Origin: Paraburkholderia aromaticivorans
Lineage (GTDB): Bacteria > Pseudomonadota > Gammaproteobacteria > Burkholderiales > Burkholderiaceae
Direction of reading: 5' to 3'
Length of the DNA stretch: 64,000 bases
Assembly (NCBI RefSeq): GCF_002278075.1
Contig: NZ_CP022989.1
Span: 1,054,001 to 1,118,000 of the forward strand
The position numbers and the translations under genes are program-made. Under the pieces are notes generated by a model that saw only the letters and a program-made list of their open reading frames with translations, ran no database searches and was not told where the DNA came from. This document shows positions 27,078 through 38,170 of the stretch, one piece after another; the stretch's first letter is position 1, and the number at the start of each line of letters is the position of its first letter.

Positions 27078-28553
27078 TCAGGACAGCTTCTTCTTGAGCA
27101 GTTCGTTTACCTGCGCCGGATTCGCCTTGCCCTTGGTCGCTTTCATTGCCTGACCGATCAGCGCGTTGAACGCCTTTTCCTTGCCGGCGCGGAATTCCTC
27201 GACCGACTTCTGATTCGCAGCGAGCACTTCGTCGATGATCGCTTCGAGCGCGCCGGTATCCGAAATCTGCTTCAGGCCCTTCGCTTCGATGATGCGATCG
27301 GCAGCGGCTTCGTCGGTGGCTTTCTCTTCCCAGATCGCGAGGAAAATTTCCTTGGCGATCTTGTTGGAGATCGTGCCGTCGGCGATACGTTGCAGCAGCA
27401 ACGCGAGTTGCGCTGACGACACCGGACTTGCTGCAAAGTCGAGGCCTTCGCGATTCAACTGCGACGACACTTCGCCCATCAGCCAGTTAGCCGCAGCCTT
27501 CGCATTGGACGGGCCGACTTTGCTCACCACCGCTTCGTAGTACGCCGCCATCGCCTTGCTCGAGGTCAGCACGTTGGCGTCGTAAGGCGTCAAACCGTAT
27601 TGCGTGACGAAGCGTTGTTGAATCGCGACCGGCAGTTCCGGCATCTCGCTCTTCACGCGCTCGACCCACGCCGCGTCGATCACGAGCGGCATCAGATCGG
27701 GATCGGGGAAATAGCGGTAATCGTGCGCGTCTTCCTTGCTGCGCATGGAACGCGTTTCGCGCTTGTCCGGATCGTACAGACGCGTTTCCTGCACCACCGT
27801 GCCGCCGTCTTCGATCAATTCGATCTGACGGCGCACTTCGTACTGGATCGCTTCTTCGAGGAAGCGGAACGAGTTCAGGTTCTTGATCTCGGCGCGCGTG
27901 CCGAATTCGGCCTGACCGACCGGGCGCACCGACACGTTAGCGTCGCAACGGAACGAGCCTTCCTGCATGTTGCCGTCGCAGATGCCAAGCCACGTCACGA
28001 GCGTATGCAGCGTCTTGGCGTAGGCCACCGCTTCGGCCGCGCTGCGCATTTCCGGCTCGGTGACGATCTCGAGCAGCGGCGTGCCGGCGCGATTCAGGTC
28101 GATGCCGGTCATGCCCGCGAAGTCTTCGTGCAGCGACTTGCCCGCGTCTTCTTCGAGGTGGGCGCGCGTGAGGTTGACGACCTTCTCGTACGCTTCCTTA
28201 CCCGTCTTTTCGTTGGCCGGCACCTGAATCGTCACCTGGCCGCCTTGCACGACGGGGATTTCGTACTGGCTGATCTGGTACCCCTTTGGCAGATCGGGAT
28301 AGAAATAATTCTTGCGCGCGAAGATGCTGCGCGGCGCCACCGTCGCGCCGATCGCGAGGCCGAACTGGATCGCGCGCTCCACAGCACCGCGATTCATCAC
28401 CGGCAAGGTGCCCGGCAAGGCCAGATCGACGGGGCAGGCTTGCGTGTTCGGCGCCGCGCCGAATTGCGTCGAGGCGCCCGAAAAAATCTTCGAGTGGGTC
28501 GACAGTTGCGCGTGGGTCTCCAGACCGATCACGACTTCCCATTGCTTGGTCAT
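27078..28553 (-). CDS. gatB: Asp-tRNA(Asn)/Glu-tRNA(Gln) amidotransferase subunit GatB
   Basis: GatB is the tRNA-binding and kinase subunit of the GatCAB amidotransferase, which converts Glu-tRNA(Gln) or Asp-tRNA(Asn) to the amide forms. The 491-residue protein begins [13 protein letters not shown] and contains [35 protein letters not shown] and [10 protein letters not shown], followed by the helical and YqeY-like tail domain. The ATG at 28553 is fixed by the conserved N-terminus, although the frame extends upstream. It is the last gene of gatC-gatA-gatB, 5 bases after gatA. Confidence 0.96.
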   Translation of the reverse strand: MTKQWEVVIGLETHAQLSTHSKIFSGASTQFGAAPNTQACPVDLALPGTLPVMNRGAVERAIQFGLAIGATVAPRSIFARKNYFYPDLPKGYQISQYEIPVVQGGQVTIQVPANEKTGKEAYEKVVNLTRAHLEEDAGKSLHEDFAGMTGIDLNRAGTPLLEIVTEPEMRSAAEAVAYAKTLHTLVTWLGICDGNMQEGSFRCDANVSVRPVGQAEFGTRAEIKNLNSFRFLEEAIQYEVRRQIELIEDGGTVVQETRLYDPDKRETRSMRSKEDAHDYRYFPDPDLMPLVIDAAWVERVKSEMPELPVAIQQRFVTQYGLTPYDANVLTSSKAMAAYYEAVVSKVGPSNAKAAANWLMGEVSSQLNREGLDFAASPVSSAQLALLLQRIADGTISNKIAKEIFLAIWEEKATDEAAADRIIEAKGLKQISDTGALEAIIDEVLAANQKSVEEFRAGKEKAFNALIGQAMKATKGKANPAQVNELLKKKLS

Positions 28554-28558
28554 GGTGC

Positions 28559-30046
28559 TCACACTCCTGCCGGTGTTTTGCGGTGCCAGTCGGTCGCGCG
28601 CTGGAACGCGTCGGCCACCTGCAGCATCCGGGCTTCGTTGAAATAGTTGCCGATGATCTGCAGACCTACCGGACGCTGCGCATTCGCGCCCGCGCCGAAG
28701 CCGCACGGCACGCTCATGCCCGGCAAACCGGCGAGGCTCACCGACAGCGTGTAGATGTCGGCCAGATACATCTGCACCGGATCGTCGCCCTTCGCGCCGA
28801 GGTCCCATGCCACCGTTGGCGCGACCGGCCCCATGATCACGTCGCATTGTTTGAACGCTTCCTGGAAGTCCTGCGCGATGATGCGGCGGATCTTCTGCGC
28901 CTGCAGGTAGTACGCGTCGTAGTAGCCGTGCGACAGCACGTAGGCGCCGACCAGAATGCGGCGCTTCACTTCCGGACCGAAGCCTTCGGCGCGCGACTTC
29001 TTGTACATGTCGAGCAGATCGCGATACTCCGCGGCGCGATGGCCGAAGCGCACGCCGTCGAAACGCGACAGATTCGACGAAGCCTCAGCCGGCGCGATCA
29101 CGTAGTACACCGGGATCGACAACTCGGTTTTCGGCAGCGAGACCTCGACCAGCGTGGCGCCGAGCGCTTCGTATTGCTTGAGCGCGGCGTCGATCGACGC
29201 GCGCACGTCGTCGGCGAGACCGGCGCCGAAATACTCTTTCGGCAGGCCGATGCGCAGGCCGGCGAGCGGTTTGTCGGCACCGGCTTCTTTCCACGGCTTG
29301 CCGAGGTGGCGCGTGTAGTCTTCGTCGTCACGCACGAGGCTGGTCGAATCGCGCTCGTCGAAACCGGCCATGGCGTTGAGCAGCGTGGCGCAATCCGCGG
29401 CGCTTTGCGCCATCGGGCCGCCCTGATCCAGCGACGAGGCGAACGCGATCATGCCGTAACGCGACACGCGGCCGTACGTGGGCTTGATGCCGGTAATGCC
29501 GGAGAACGACGCCGGCTGACGGATCGAGCCGCCGGTGTCCGTGCCGGTCGCGGCGGGCGCGAGGCGTGCGGCCACGGCCGCGGCCGAGCCGCCCGACGAG
29601 CCGCCCGGCACAGCCTGCACATCCCACGGATTCTGCACGGGACCGAAGTACGAATTCTCGTTGGACGAGCCCATCGCGAACTCGTCCATATTGGTCTTGC
29701 CCACGCACACCATGCCGGCGTTCTGCAGACGCGCGACCACGGTCGCGTCGAACGGGCTCTCGTAGTTCGACAGCATTTTCGAGCCGGCCGTGGAGCGCCA
29801 GCCCTTGGTGACGAACACATCCTTGTGCGCGATCGGCAGGCCGACCAGCGGGCCGGCGTGGCCGGTGTGGAGCAGCGCGTCCGCGGCTTTGGCCTGCGCG
29901 AGCGTCAGCTCGGGGTCGACCTGGATGAATGCGTTCAGGCTATTGGCCGCGTCGATCCGCTTCAGATAGAGCTGCGCCAGTTCGACTGCGGAGCATTCCT
30001 TGGCCGTCAATGCGGCGCGCAGTTCGCTCAAACTTTTTTCATGCAT
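28559..30046 (-). CDS. gatA: Asp-tRNA(Asn)/Glu-tRNA(Gln) amidotransferase subunit GatA
   Basis: GatA is the glutaminase subunit of GatCAB and releases ammonia for transamidation. The 495-residue amidase-signature protein has the Ser-cisSer-Lys triad: Lys75 (AHKDVF), Ser150 ([11 protein letters not shown]) and Ser174 ([10 protein letters not shown]). The spacing is the same as in characterised GatA enzymes. It lies between gatC (193 bases upstream) and gatB, as in other Burkholderiales. Confidence 0.97.
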   Translation of the reverse strand: MHEKSLSELRAALTAKECSAVELAQLYLKRIDAANSLNAFIQVDPELTLAQAKAADALLHTGHAGPLVGLPIAHKDVFVTKGWRSTAGSKMLSNYESPFDATVVARLQNAGMVCVGKTNMDEFAMGSSNENSYFGPVQNPWDVQAVPGGSSGGSAAAVAARLAPAATGTDTGGSIRQPASFSGITGIKPTYGRVSRYGMIAFASSLDQGGPMAQSAADCATLLNAMAGFDERDSTSLVRDDEDYTRHLGKPWKEAGADKPLAGLRIGLPKEYFGAGLADDVRASIDAALKQYEALGATLVEVSLPKTELSIPVYYVIAPAEASSNLSRFDGVRFGHRAAEYRDLLDMYKKSRAEGFGPEVKRRILVGAYVLSHGYYDAYYLQAQKIRRIIAQDFQEAFKQCDVIMGPVAPTVAWDLGAKGDDPVQMYLADIYTLSVSLAGLPGMSVPCGFGAGANAQRPVGLQIIGNYFNEARMLQVADAFQRATDWHRKTPAGV

Positions 30047-30239
30047 TGCGTTTTATCCTGAAGAGCGCGGCAGCGCAGTCACGCTGCCGTGGAGGCGTTC
30101 GGCTGCCCGCCGGCTAGCCGGGCCGGGAAAGCCGGAGACGACGGTCACGCGAGCGCCGGGACCACGAGTCGATATGCCGCACGGGTCGGCACATCGCCGG
30201 GGCTGGCTCGCACGCCGCGCCGGGCGCGATGCGCGGGTA

Positions 30240-30539
30240 TTACTCGATCACCTTCGGCACGAGGTACAGGCCGTCCTGCACGGCCGGCGCCGGGCGCTGG
30301 AAAGCTTCGCGCTCGACCGTTTCGGTCACCGCGTCGTCGCGCAAACGCAGCGCGACGTCTTCGATCTGCTCGATCGGGTGGGCAAGCGGGGCGATGCCGG
30401 TGGTATCGACCGCCTGCATCTGCTCGACGAGGCCGAAAAAATCGTTGAGCTGAACAAGGGTGTGCTCAGCGTCGGCGTCGGCCAGTTCGAGCCGCGCAAG
30501 ATGCGCGATGCGTTTTACATCGGTCAGGGTCAGAGCCAT
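30240..30539 (-). CDS. gatC: Asp-tRNA(Asn)/Glu-tRNA(Gln) amidotransferase subunit GatC
   Basis: GatC is the small subunit that wraps around GatA and stabilises the GatCAB complex. The 99-residue protein starts [19 protein letters not shown], the family N-terminus, and ends with the extended [20 protein letters not shown] tail that threads along GatA. The ATG at 30539 is chosen from this pattern. It is first in the operon, divergent from mreB; a minus-strand TATAAT lies about 140 bases upstream. Confidence 0.95.
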   Translation of the reverse strand: MALTLTDVKRIAHLARLELADADAEHTLVQLNDFFGLVEQMQAVDTTGIAPLAHPIEQIEDVALRLRDDAVTETVEREAFQRPAPAVQDGLYLVPKVIE

Positions 30540-30680
30540 GCAGTCACCGGAAAATGTGGTGGACCGCCGCAGCACGCAAAAAACAGCGCTGCGACAGCGG
30601 GTTACGACGCTGGAGGAAGCCCTCGAAAAAGGGGCCAGCGGCGGCAAAAAGTGCCGTCCGTTTCCTTCAAAACATCCAAA

Positions 30681-30686
30681 ATTATA
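30681..30686 (-). promoter_or_regulatory. gatCAB promoter -10 element
   Basis: A perfect TATAAT on the minus strand, about 140 bases upstream of gatC. The -35 is weak; TTGGGT at 30711-30706 is 19 bases away. Confidence 0.5.
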
Positions 30687-30739
30687 AGGTATCATTACGC
30701 GTTCGACCCAAACCCGGACCGACTTACCAAGGCCTTTCT

Positions 30740-30771
30740 GAACGATTCCCCAAGATCGTTCGGATTTTTCT
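30740..30771 (+). terminator. Terminator-like hairpin in the mreB leader
   Basis: A 7-bp stem GAACGAT/ATCGTTC with an 8-nt loop is followed by GGATTTTTCT. It lies about 150 bases before mreB and could attenuate transcription into mreB or stop readthrough. Confidence 0.4.
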
Positions 30772-30919
30772 GACCTGGCTTTGCACCGGCCTCCGGTAGA
30801 CTCCCTCGCAGCTTCAAGTTCCTGTGGCGCCGCTTCCGCCCGGTTGAAGCTGTTATTTTTTCCGCTGCCGCCCTGCGCATACGTTGCGAGGCCCGGCCCC
30901 AAGCGAGACAGGATTTTGA

Positions 30920-31963
<1,044 letters not shown>

Positions 31964-32116
31964 GCGAGCCCGTCTCCATGTCAGTAGCGCGGATCTGGCA
32001 AACGGCCCCTTGCGGGCCGGTTTGCCGTCGGCTGGGCCTGCCAGCCTTCGCGCGCTGAACGCGCGTCCCTCGCGCGCCGCCGTCTCACCCAACCGCTCAC
32101 GCCCCCGGCGCCGACC

Positions 32117-33259
32117 ATGGAATACAGTCCGCCGCCCCTGTTCAAGCAAGGACCGTCCGCCCTCGCCCGACTCGTGTTTTTCGTCGTGCTGGCGCTCGCC
32201 CTGCTGATCTCCGACGCTCGCTTCAAAACGCTCGAAATCGTGCGTGGCGTGCTCGGCGCGGGTCTTTATCCGTTGCAACGCGCGGCGCTCGTGCCGCGCG
32301 ACATGTTCGTGGGCGCGGCCGACCTGGCCGTGACCAGCGCCACGCTGCGCAGCGAAAACGACAAACTGCGCAGCAAAGATCTGCAGCTTTCGCAGCAAGC
32401 CAATACGGCGGCCGAGCTGGCCGCCGAAAACGCGCATTTGCGCGCGCTGCTGCAACTGTCCCAGCGTTCCACCACTGAATCGCTGCCCGCCGAGATTCAG
32501 TACGACACGCGCGATCCTTTCACGCAGAAGGTGGTGATCGGCCGCGGTGCGCAGCAAGGCATCCAGAACGGTTCGCCGGTCGTCAACGAAGACGGCGTGA
32601 TCGGCCAGGTGACACGCGTCTTCCCGCTGCAAGCCGAAGTGACCCTGCTCACGGACAAGGATCAGGCTGTCCCCGTGCAGATCGTGCGCACTGGCTTGCG
32701 CAGCGTGATTTACGGCACGCCGAAGGGCGACACGCTCGATCTGCGCTTCGTGCCGATCAGCGCCGACATCCAGTCCGGCGACGAACTCGTCACGAGCGGA
32801 CTCGACGGCGTCTATCCGCCGGGCCTGCCGGTCGCCAGGGTGGTGCGGGTCGACAAACAGGCCGATACGGCGTTCGCGCGCGTGATCTGCCTGCCGATCG
32901 CGCCGGTGCGCGGCGCACGTCAGTTGCTGGTGCTGCATTACGTGAACAATGTGCCGCCGCGTCCCGCCGAAGAGCCAGACGCGGCCACCGCCGCGAAAGA
33001 CGCGAAAGCGAAGAAGGGCGGCAAGCCGGCGGACGCCAAGGCCGCGGCGGACAAAGCTCCGGCAAAAGCAGGCGAAAAACCCGCCGCCGAGAAGCCCGCG
33101 GCGGCCAGGCCCGCTGACAAAGCCCCAGCCAAACCGGCGGCCGCGGAGAAGAAGCCTTCCGACAAGAAGCCGGCCGCTGAAAAGAACGCCGCCACCGAAA
33201 AGAAACCGGCCGCTGAAAAGAACGCGAAGCCGCCAGCCACACCGGGGGCGCAGCCATGA
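32117..33259 (+). CDS. mreC: Rod shape-determining protein MreC with long Ala/Lys/Pro tail
   Basis: MreC is a bitopic periplasmic scaffold of the elongasome. The 380-residue protein has a short cytosolic N-terminus, one membrane segment (about 15-32), a coiled coil (about 68-115) and the MreC beta-barrel domain (about 120-275), including VVIGRGAQQGIQNG and SGDELVTSGLDGVYPPGLPVA. After about residue 285 it carries a low-complexity tail of roughly 95 residues rich in Ala, Lys and Pro. Standard MreC is about 280-370 residues, so the tail accounts for the extra length. It overlaps mreD by 4 bases. Confidence 0.95.
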   Translation: MEYSPPPLFKQGPSALARLVFFVVLALALLISDARFKTLEIVRGVLGAGLYPLQRAALVPRDMFVGAADLAVTSATLRSENDKLRSKDLQLSQQANTAAELAAENAHLRALLQLSQRSTTESLPAEIQYDTRDPFTQKVVIGRGAQQGIQNGSPVVNEDGVIGQVTRVFPLQAEVTLLTDKDQAVPVQIVRTGLRSVIYGTPKGDTLDLRFVPISADIQSGDELVTSGLDGVYPPGLPVARVVRVDKQADTAFARVICLPIAPVRGARQLLVLHYVNNVPPRPAEEPDAATAAKDAKAKKGGKPADAKAAADKAPAKAGEKPAAEKPAAARPADKAPAKPAAAEKKPSDKKPAAEKNAATEKKPAAEKNAKPPATPGAQP

Positions 33260-33768
33260 ACCGTCCGCAATACATTCTGCAGCCGGTCAACCCGTACTTC
33301 ATCTCGTTCAGCCTCGCCGCCGCGTTCCTGCTGAACCTGATGCCTTGGGGGCGCCTTGTCGGCGTGCCGGACTTCGTGGCGCTCGTGCTGCTGTTCTGGA
33401 ACGTGCATCAGCCGCGCAAAGTCGGCATGGGTATCGCGTTTTCGCTCGGTTTGTTGATGGACGTGCACAACGCCAGCCTGCTCGGCGAGCACGCGCTGGC
33501 ATATACGTTGTTGTCGTACGGCGCGATCACCATCCACCGCCGCGTGCTGTGGATGTCGCTCGGCGTGCAGACTTTCGCGGTCATGCCGCTGCTGGTCGTC
33601 GCGCAACTGGTGCCGTTCGTGATCCGTCTGCTGACGGGCGCGGCGTTTCCAGGCTGGGGTTATCTGATCGACGGTTTCGTCGAAGCCGCGCTATGGCCGG
33701 TCACCAGCATGCTGCTGCTGATGCCGCAGCGCCGCCCGGCCGACCCGGACGATACCCGGCCAATTTGA
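33256..33768 (+). CDS. mreD: Rod shape-determining protein MreD
   Basis: MreD is a small integral membrane protein of the elongation complex. The 170-residue protein has about five hydrophobic segments, with the family blocks NLMPWG, PDFVALVLLFWNVHQPRKVGMG and GLLMDVHNASLLGEHALAYTLL. It starts within the mreC stop (ATGA), so it is translationally coupled. It is followed after about 140 bases by mrdA. Confidence 0.94.
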   Translation: MNRPQYILQPVNPYFISFSLAAAFLLNLMPWGRLVGVPDFVALVLLFWNVHQPRKVGMGIAFSLGLLMDVHNASLLGEHALAYTLLSYGAITIHRRVLWMSLGVQTFAVMPLLVVAQLVPFVIRLLTGAAFPGWGYLIDGFVEAALWPVTSMLLLMPQRRPADPDDTRPI

Positions 33769-33909
33769 TCACGCATCGGGGCCGCCGGCCGTTCTGATGG
33801 AACCCGCTTTGCCGGCCCGCTCGACGCGCGTCGCTGTTCATGCCTTCCGGTTCCGGCCGGAATAGGCGCACACTCATGATGGCCGTCATCCGGCCTTTTG
33901 CAGAATCGC

Positions 33910-36219
33910 ATGACCGAATTCAAGGACACCCAGCAACAGCTCTCGAAGTTCCGCCTGCGCGTCGCGGCGGCGGGCCTGTTCGTGTTCGTCTGCTTCGGGC
34001 TGATCGTCTTCCGGTTCCTGTTCCTGCAGGTCTGGCACTACAGCAAATACTCGCTGCAAGCCGATGAAAACCGCATTTCCGTCGCGCCGATCGTGCCGAA
34101 CCGCGGCATCATCACCGATCGCAACGGCGTCGTGCTGGCCAAGAACTACTCGGCCTACACGCTCGAAATTACCCCGTCGAAGCTGAACGACTCGCTCGAA
34201 AACGTGATCGACAACCTGGCCACGGTCGTCTCGATCGACGCGCGCGACCGCCGCCGCTTCAAGAAGCTGCAGGAAGACTCGAAGAACTTCGAGAGCCTGC
34301 CGATCCGCACCCGCCTGACCGACGACGAAGTCGCGCGCTTCACCGCGCAGCGCTTCCGTTTTCCTGGCGTGGAAGTGCGCGCGCGCCTGTTCCGCCAATA
34401 TCCGCTCGGACCGACGGCGGCGCACGTGATCGGCTACATCGGGCGGATTTCACAGCGCGATCAGGACCGCATCGACGACGCCAGCGACCAGAACGACAGC
34501 GATCCGGACCACTACGATCCGCGTCTGGACGCGAACAACTACAAGGGCACCGACTACATCGGCAAGATCGGCGTCGAGCAGAGTTACGAGACCGAGTTGC
34601 ATGGCCAGACCGGTTTCGAGGAAGTGGAAGTGACCGCCGGCGGCCGCCCCGTGCGCACGTTGTCGCGCACCCAGGCCACGCCGGGCAACAACCTGGTGCT
34701 GTCGCTCGATATCGGGCTGCAGCAGGTTGCCGAGCAGGCTTTCGCGGGACGGCGCGGCGCGCTAGTCGCGATCGAGCCATCGTCGGGCGACGTGCTCGCG
34801 TTCGTGTCCGCGCCGAGCTTCGATCCGAATTCGTTTGTCGACGGCATCGATCAGCAGACCTGGGACGACCTCAACAATTCACCCGACCACCCACTGCTCA
34901 ACCGGCCGCTGCACGGCACCTATCCGCCAGGGTCGACCTACAAGCCGTTCATGGCGCTCGCCGCGCTCACGCTGCATAAGCGCACCCCGGGCTGGGGCTT
35001 CCAGGATCCGGGCTCGTACACCTTCGGCGGCCACACGTTCCGCAACGACGTGCGTTCGGGCCAGGGCTGGGTCGACATGAACCGCGCGATCGTGGTGTCG
35101 AACGACACGTATTTCTACATGCTCGCTCACGATCTCGGCGTCAACAACATCGCCAACTTCATGAAGCCGTGGGGCTTCGGCCAGATCACCGGCATCGACA
35201 TCTCGGGCGAGGCGCGCGGCATCCTGCCGTCCACCGAATGGAAGCGCAAGGCATACCGCAAGCCGGAACAGCAGCGCTGGTACGAAGGCGAAACGATCAG
35301 CCTCGGCATCGGCCAGGGCTACAACTCGTTCACCATTCTCCAGCTTGCTCATGCCACGGCCACGCTCGCGAACAATGGCGTCGTGATGAAGCCGCACCTC
35401 GTGCGCGACATCGAAAACCCGATCACGAAAGACACCCGTGCGGTCGTGCGCGATCCGAGCGACAAAATCGCGGTGAAGCAATCGGACATCGACATCATCA
35501 AGCGCGCCATGGAAGGCGTCGTGACCAATGGGACGGCGTCGAAACTGTTTATCGGCGCCCAATACCAGGCGGCCGGCAAGACGGGGACGGCGCAGGTCTA
35601 CTCGCTGCAAGGCGCGAACTACAAAGGCCACGCAATCGCCGAACATCTGCGCGACCACGCGCTTTTCATCGCCTTCGCGCCCGTCGAGCAGCCGAAGATC
35701 GCGCTCGCGCTGATCGTCGAAAACGGCGGCTGGGGTGCGGAATCGGCGGGCCCGATTGCGCGCAAGGTGCTCGACTACTACCTCGTCGGCAAGAACAAGC
35801 CGGGCGCGCAGCAAGCGGCTATCGAAGCCGCGGCGTCCGCGACCGAAGACGCGTCCGCGCCCGAAGTCGGCGGCGCACCGTCGCCACAGGACTCGGCTCA
35901 GCCGGTCAAGGTCGCGGCGGGCTTCACTGCCCTGCCGATTCCCGGCGCGGCTTCGGCGGCAGCGGCGGCCTCCGCTGCGGCGGCGGCGGCGAGGGCGGCC
36001 TCCGCGGCAGCAGTTGCGTCCGCGCCCGCTGTCGCGTCGGCGCCCGTTGCCGCCTCCACGTCGGCCGCCGCAAAGAATCCGACGCCGCGTAAGTCCGGCG
36101 CCCCGCATCACCCCCGCCCGGCCAGCGAGCCGGCGCCGAGCGCCGCGGCACCGTCGCGCGATGACGGCACCCAGGCCACGTCGCCACGCCAGCCGGTTTC
36201 CGGCGGCATCGACGAGTAA
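33910..36219 (+). CDS. mrdA: Penicillin-binding protein 2
   Basis: PBP2 is the elongation-specific peptidoglycan transpeptidase that works with RodA. The 769-residue protein has a membrane anchor (about 18-40), a dimerisation domain, and the transpeptidase domain. Its motifs are SxxK = Ser342-Lys345 (GSTYKP), SxD = Ser397-Asp399 (SND, as in other PBP2) and KTG = 557-559. I chose the ATG at 33910 (MTEFKDTQQQLSKFRLR) over TTG at 33898. Beyond about residue 645 an Ala/Pro/Ser-rich tail of about 120 residues is added to the usual PBP2 length. Confidence 0.95.
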   Translation: MTEFKDTQQQLSKFRLRVAAAGLFVFVCFGLIVFRFLFLQVWHYSKYSLQADENRISVAPIVPNRGIITDRNGVVLAKNYSAYTLEITPSKLNDSLENVIDNLATVVSIDARDRRRFKKLQEDSKNFESLPIRTRLTDDEVARFTAQRFRFPGVEVRARLFRQYPLGPTAAHVIGYIGRISQRDQDRIDDASDQNDSDPDHYDPRLDANNYKGTDYIGKIGVEQSYETELHGQTGFEEVEVTAGGRPVRTLSRTQATPGNNLVLSLDIGLQQVAEQAFAGRRGALVAIEPSSGDVLAFVSAPSFDPNSFVDGIDQQTWDDLNNSPDHPLLNRPLHGTYPPGSTYKPFMALAALTLHKRTPGWGFQDPGSYTFGGHTFRNDVRSGQGWVDMNRAIVVSNDTYFYMLAHDLGVNNIANFMKPWGFGQITGIDISGEARGILPSTEWKRKAYRKPEQQRWYEGETISLGIGQGYNSFTILQLAHATATLANNGVVMKPHLVRDIENPITKDTRAVVRDPSDKIAVKQSDIDIIKRAMEGVVTNGTASKLFIGAQYQAAGKTGTAQVYSLQGANYKGHAIAEHLRDHALFIAFAPVEQPKIALALIVENGGWGAESAGPIARKVLDYYLVGKNKPGAQQAAIEAAASATEDASAPEVGGAPSPQDSAQPVKVAAGFTALPIPGAASAAAAASAAAAAARAASAAAVASAPAVASAPVAASTSAAAKNPTPRKSGAPHHPRPASEPAPSAAAPSRDDGTQATSPRQPVSGGIDE

Positions 36220-36230
36220 GGAGAAAAGGC

Positions 36231-37379
36231 ATGCAATTCGACAAGCGCGCCTGGCTCGACCGCATCAAGCGGATGTTCGCGGGCTTCGATCGCCCGCTCG
36301 CGCTGATCGTGTTTCTGCTGCTGTGCGTCGGCATCGTCACGCTGTACAGCGCGAGTCTGGACGTCCCGGGCCGCGTGGAAGACCAGTTGCGCAACATCAT
36401 GCTGACGTTCGTGCTGATGTGGGCGCTCGCCAATGTTCCACCCACCACGCTGATGCGCTTCGCGGTTCCGCTCTATACGTTCGGGATCGCGTTACTGGTC
36501 GCGGTGGCGCTGTTCGGCCTCACACGCAAGGGCGCGAAGCGCTGGATCAATGTCGGCGTGGTGATCCAGCCGTCGGAAATCCTGAAGATCGCCACGCCGC
36601 TGATGCTCGCGTGGTACTACCAGCGCCGCGAAGGCGTGATGCGCTGGTACGACTACCTGGTCGGCCTGCTGATTCTCGCGGTGCCGGTCGGCCTGATCGC
36701 CAAACAGCCCGATCTCGGCACGGCCGTGCTGGTGTTCGCGGCCGGCTTCTTCGTGATTTACTTCGCGGGGCTGAGTTTCAAGCTGATCGTGCCAGTGCTG
36801 ATTGCAGGCGTGATCGCGGTCGGCTCGATCGCCGCCTTTCAGGACAAGATCTGTCAGCCCGAAGTGCAATGGCCGTTGATGCACGACTATCAGAAGCACC
36901 GCATCTGCACGCTGCTCGATCCGACCTCGGATCCGCTCGGCAAGGGCTTCCACACGATCCAGGCGGTCATTGCGATCGGCTCGGGCGGTCCGCTCGGCAA
37001 AGGCTGGCTGAAGGGCACGCAGGCGCATCTGGAGTTCATCCCCGAGAAGCACACCGACTTCATTTTCGCGGTGTTCTCCGAAGAGTTCGGGCTGGCGGGC
37101 GGTATCGTGCTGCTCACGCTGTACATGCTGTTGATCGCGCGTGGGCTGTATATCGCGGCCAATGGTGCGACGCTGTTCGGACGTTTGCTGGCCGGCTCGC
37201 TGACCATGGCGTTCTTCACCTACGCCTTCGTGAACATCGGCATGGTGAGCGGTATCTTGCCGGTGGTCGGCGTACCGTTGCCGTTCATGAGCTACGGCGG
37301 CACCGCCCTGACCACGCTGGGTGTGGCGATTGGCCTCATCATGAGTGTCGCGCGGCAAAAGCGGTTGATGCAGAGTTAG
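36231..37379 (+). CDS. rodA: Peptidoglycan glycosyltransferase RodA
   Basis: RodA is the SEDS-family glycan polymerase of the elongasome, partner of PBP2 just upstream (11 bases). The 382-residue protein has about ten membrane segments and the SEDS blocks LYSAS, GAKRWINVGVVIQPSEILKIATPLMLAWYY (quoted in part: QPSEILKIATPL), KQPDLGTA, PEKHTDFIFAVFSEEFG and MSYGGTALTTLGVAIGL. AAGGAGAAAAGGC upstream supports the ATG at 36231. Confidence 0.96.
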   Translation: MQFDKRAWLDRIKRMFAGFDRPLALIVFLLLCVGIVTLYSASLDVPGRVEDQLRNIMLTFVLMWALANVPPTTLMRFAVPLYTFGIALLVAVALFGLTRKGAKRWINVGVVIQPSEILKIATPLMLAWYYQRREGVMRWYDYLVGLLILAVPVGLIAKQPDLGTAVLVFAAGFFVIYFAGLSFKLIVPVLIAGVIAVGSIAAFQDKICQPEVQWPLMHDYQKHRICTLLDPTSDPLGKGFHTIQAVIAIGSGGPLGKGWLKGTQAHLEFIPEKHTDFIFAVFSEEFGLAGGIVLLTLYMLLIARGLYIAANGATLFGRLLAGSLTMAFFTYAFVNIGMVSGILPVVGVPLPFMSYGGTALTTLGVAIGLIMSVARQKRLMQS

Positions 37380-37432
37380 CGCGTCGGGTCGGTCGGCGAA
37401 CCAGGCCTGAAACAAGGCGATCAATAGCAGAA

Positions 37433-37466
37433 GGGGCACACCGTCATCACGGTGCGCCCCTTTTTC
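37433..37466. terminator. Terminator of the mre-rodA cluster
   Basis: An 11-bp stem (GGGGC and CACCGT with an A-C mismatch, 37433-37444 against 37449-37460), loop CATC, then TTTTT. It lies between rodA and the convergent Sel1 gene. Confidence 0.88.
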
Positions 37467-37468
37467 GT

Positions 37469-38170
37469 TTACTGCGGCTTCACTTCCTTCTGATCCCGCA
37501 ACTGCGCGCTGAGTTGCTGATACTTGAGCCGCGCCGCCGGATCGCCCTGCGCCGCCGCGGCGGCGTAATAGGCGCGCGCCACGTTCAGATTCTGGTCCAC
37601 GCCGTCGCCGCCGCGCTCGTAGAACGAGCCGGTCACGTATTGCGCGGTCATGTCGCCGCCTTGCGCCGCCTTCTTGTACCAGACGAACGCCTGCTTGTTG
37701 TCGCGCTCGGTGCCGCGTCCATCGAGGAACTGATTGGCGAGCGCCAACTCGGCCTGCACGTGTCCTTGCTGGGCCGCCTTCAGAAACCAGCGGTGCGCCT
37801 CGACCGGATCGCGCCCGACGAACTCGCCGTCGTCGTACATCTTGCCGTACACGTACTGCGCGTGCGACATATTGGCGTCGGCGGCCTTGCGCAGCCATTT
37901 CTTGCCTTCATCGACGTTAGCCGGGCCGCCTTCGCCGTTGAGCAACATCATCGCGTAGTTGAACTCGGCGAGCCGGCTGCCGCGCTCGGCAGCCTTGCGG
38001 AACTCGGCCAGCGCCGCGCCGAGATTGCCGGCGTTGTAGTCGGCGACCGCGGTTTGCGTCTGCGGGTCGTTCGACTTCGCCACGCCGCTCTGCGCGTACG
38101 CAGCCGCACTCGCCATCAACGCCGCCGTGACCGCCAGACGCACCACGACGCACTGCACCATCCCCTTCAT
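37469..38170 (-). CDS. Exported Sel1-repeat protein
   Basis: A 233-residue protein with a signal peptide (basic start, hydrophobic core, AYAQS cleavage-like site near residue 27). It then has about five Sel1-type repeats, seen as AEFNYAMMLLNGEGG, AQYVYGKMYDDGEFV, AELALANQFLDGRG and AQYVTGSFYERG. Sel1 repeats form a protein-binding solenoid; the partner is unknown. GGAGGTGAGG just before the ATG at 38170 is a strong ribosome-binding site, and the ATG overlaps the upstream aldolase stop by 4 bases, so the two are co-translated. Confidence 0.85.
   Translation of the reverse strand: MKGMVQCVVVRLAVTAALMASAAAYAQSGVAKSNDPQTQTAVADYNAGNLGAALAEFRKAAERGSRLAEFNYAMMLLNGEGGPANVDEGKKWLRKAADANMSHAQYVYGKMYDDGEFVGRDPVEAHRWFLKAAQQGHVQAELALANQFLDGRGTERDNKQAFVWYKKAAQGGDMTAQYVTGSFYERGGDGVDQNLNVARAYYAAAAAQGDPAARLKYQQLSAQLRDQKEVKPQ

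Larger units (their letters stand above)
30540..30919. other. Divergent gatC/mreB intergenic region
   Basis: About 380 bases. It holds a perfect minus-strand TATAAT (30681-30686) for the gat operon. For mreB no clear -35/-10 pair stands out, but a terminator-like hairpin lies at 30740-30770 in the presumed mreB leader. No gene is evident. Confidence 0.5.
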
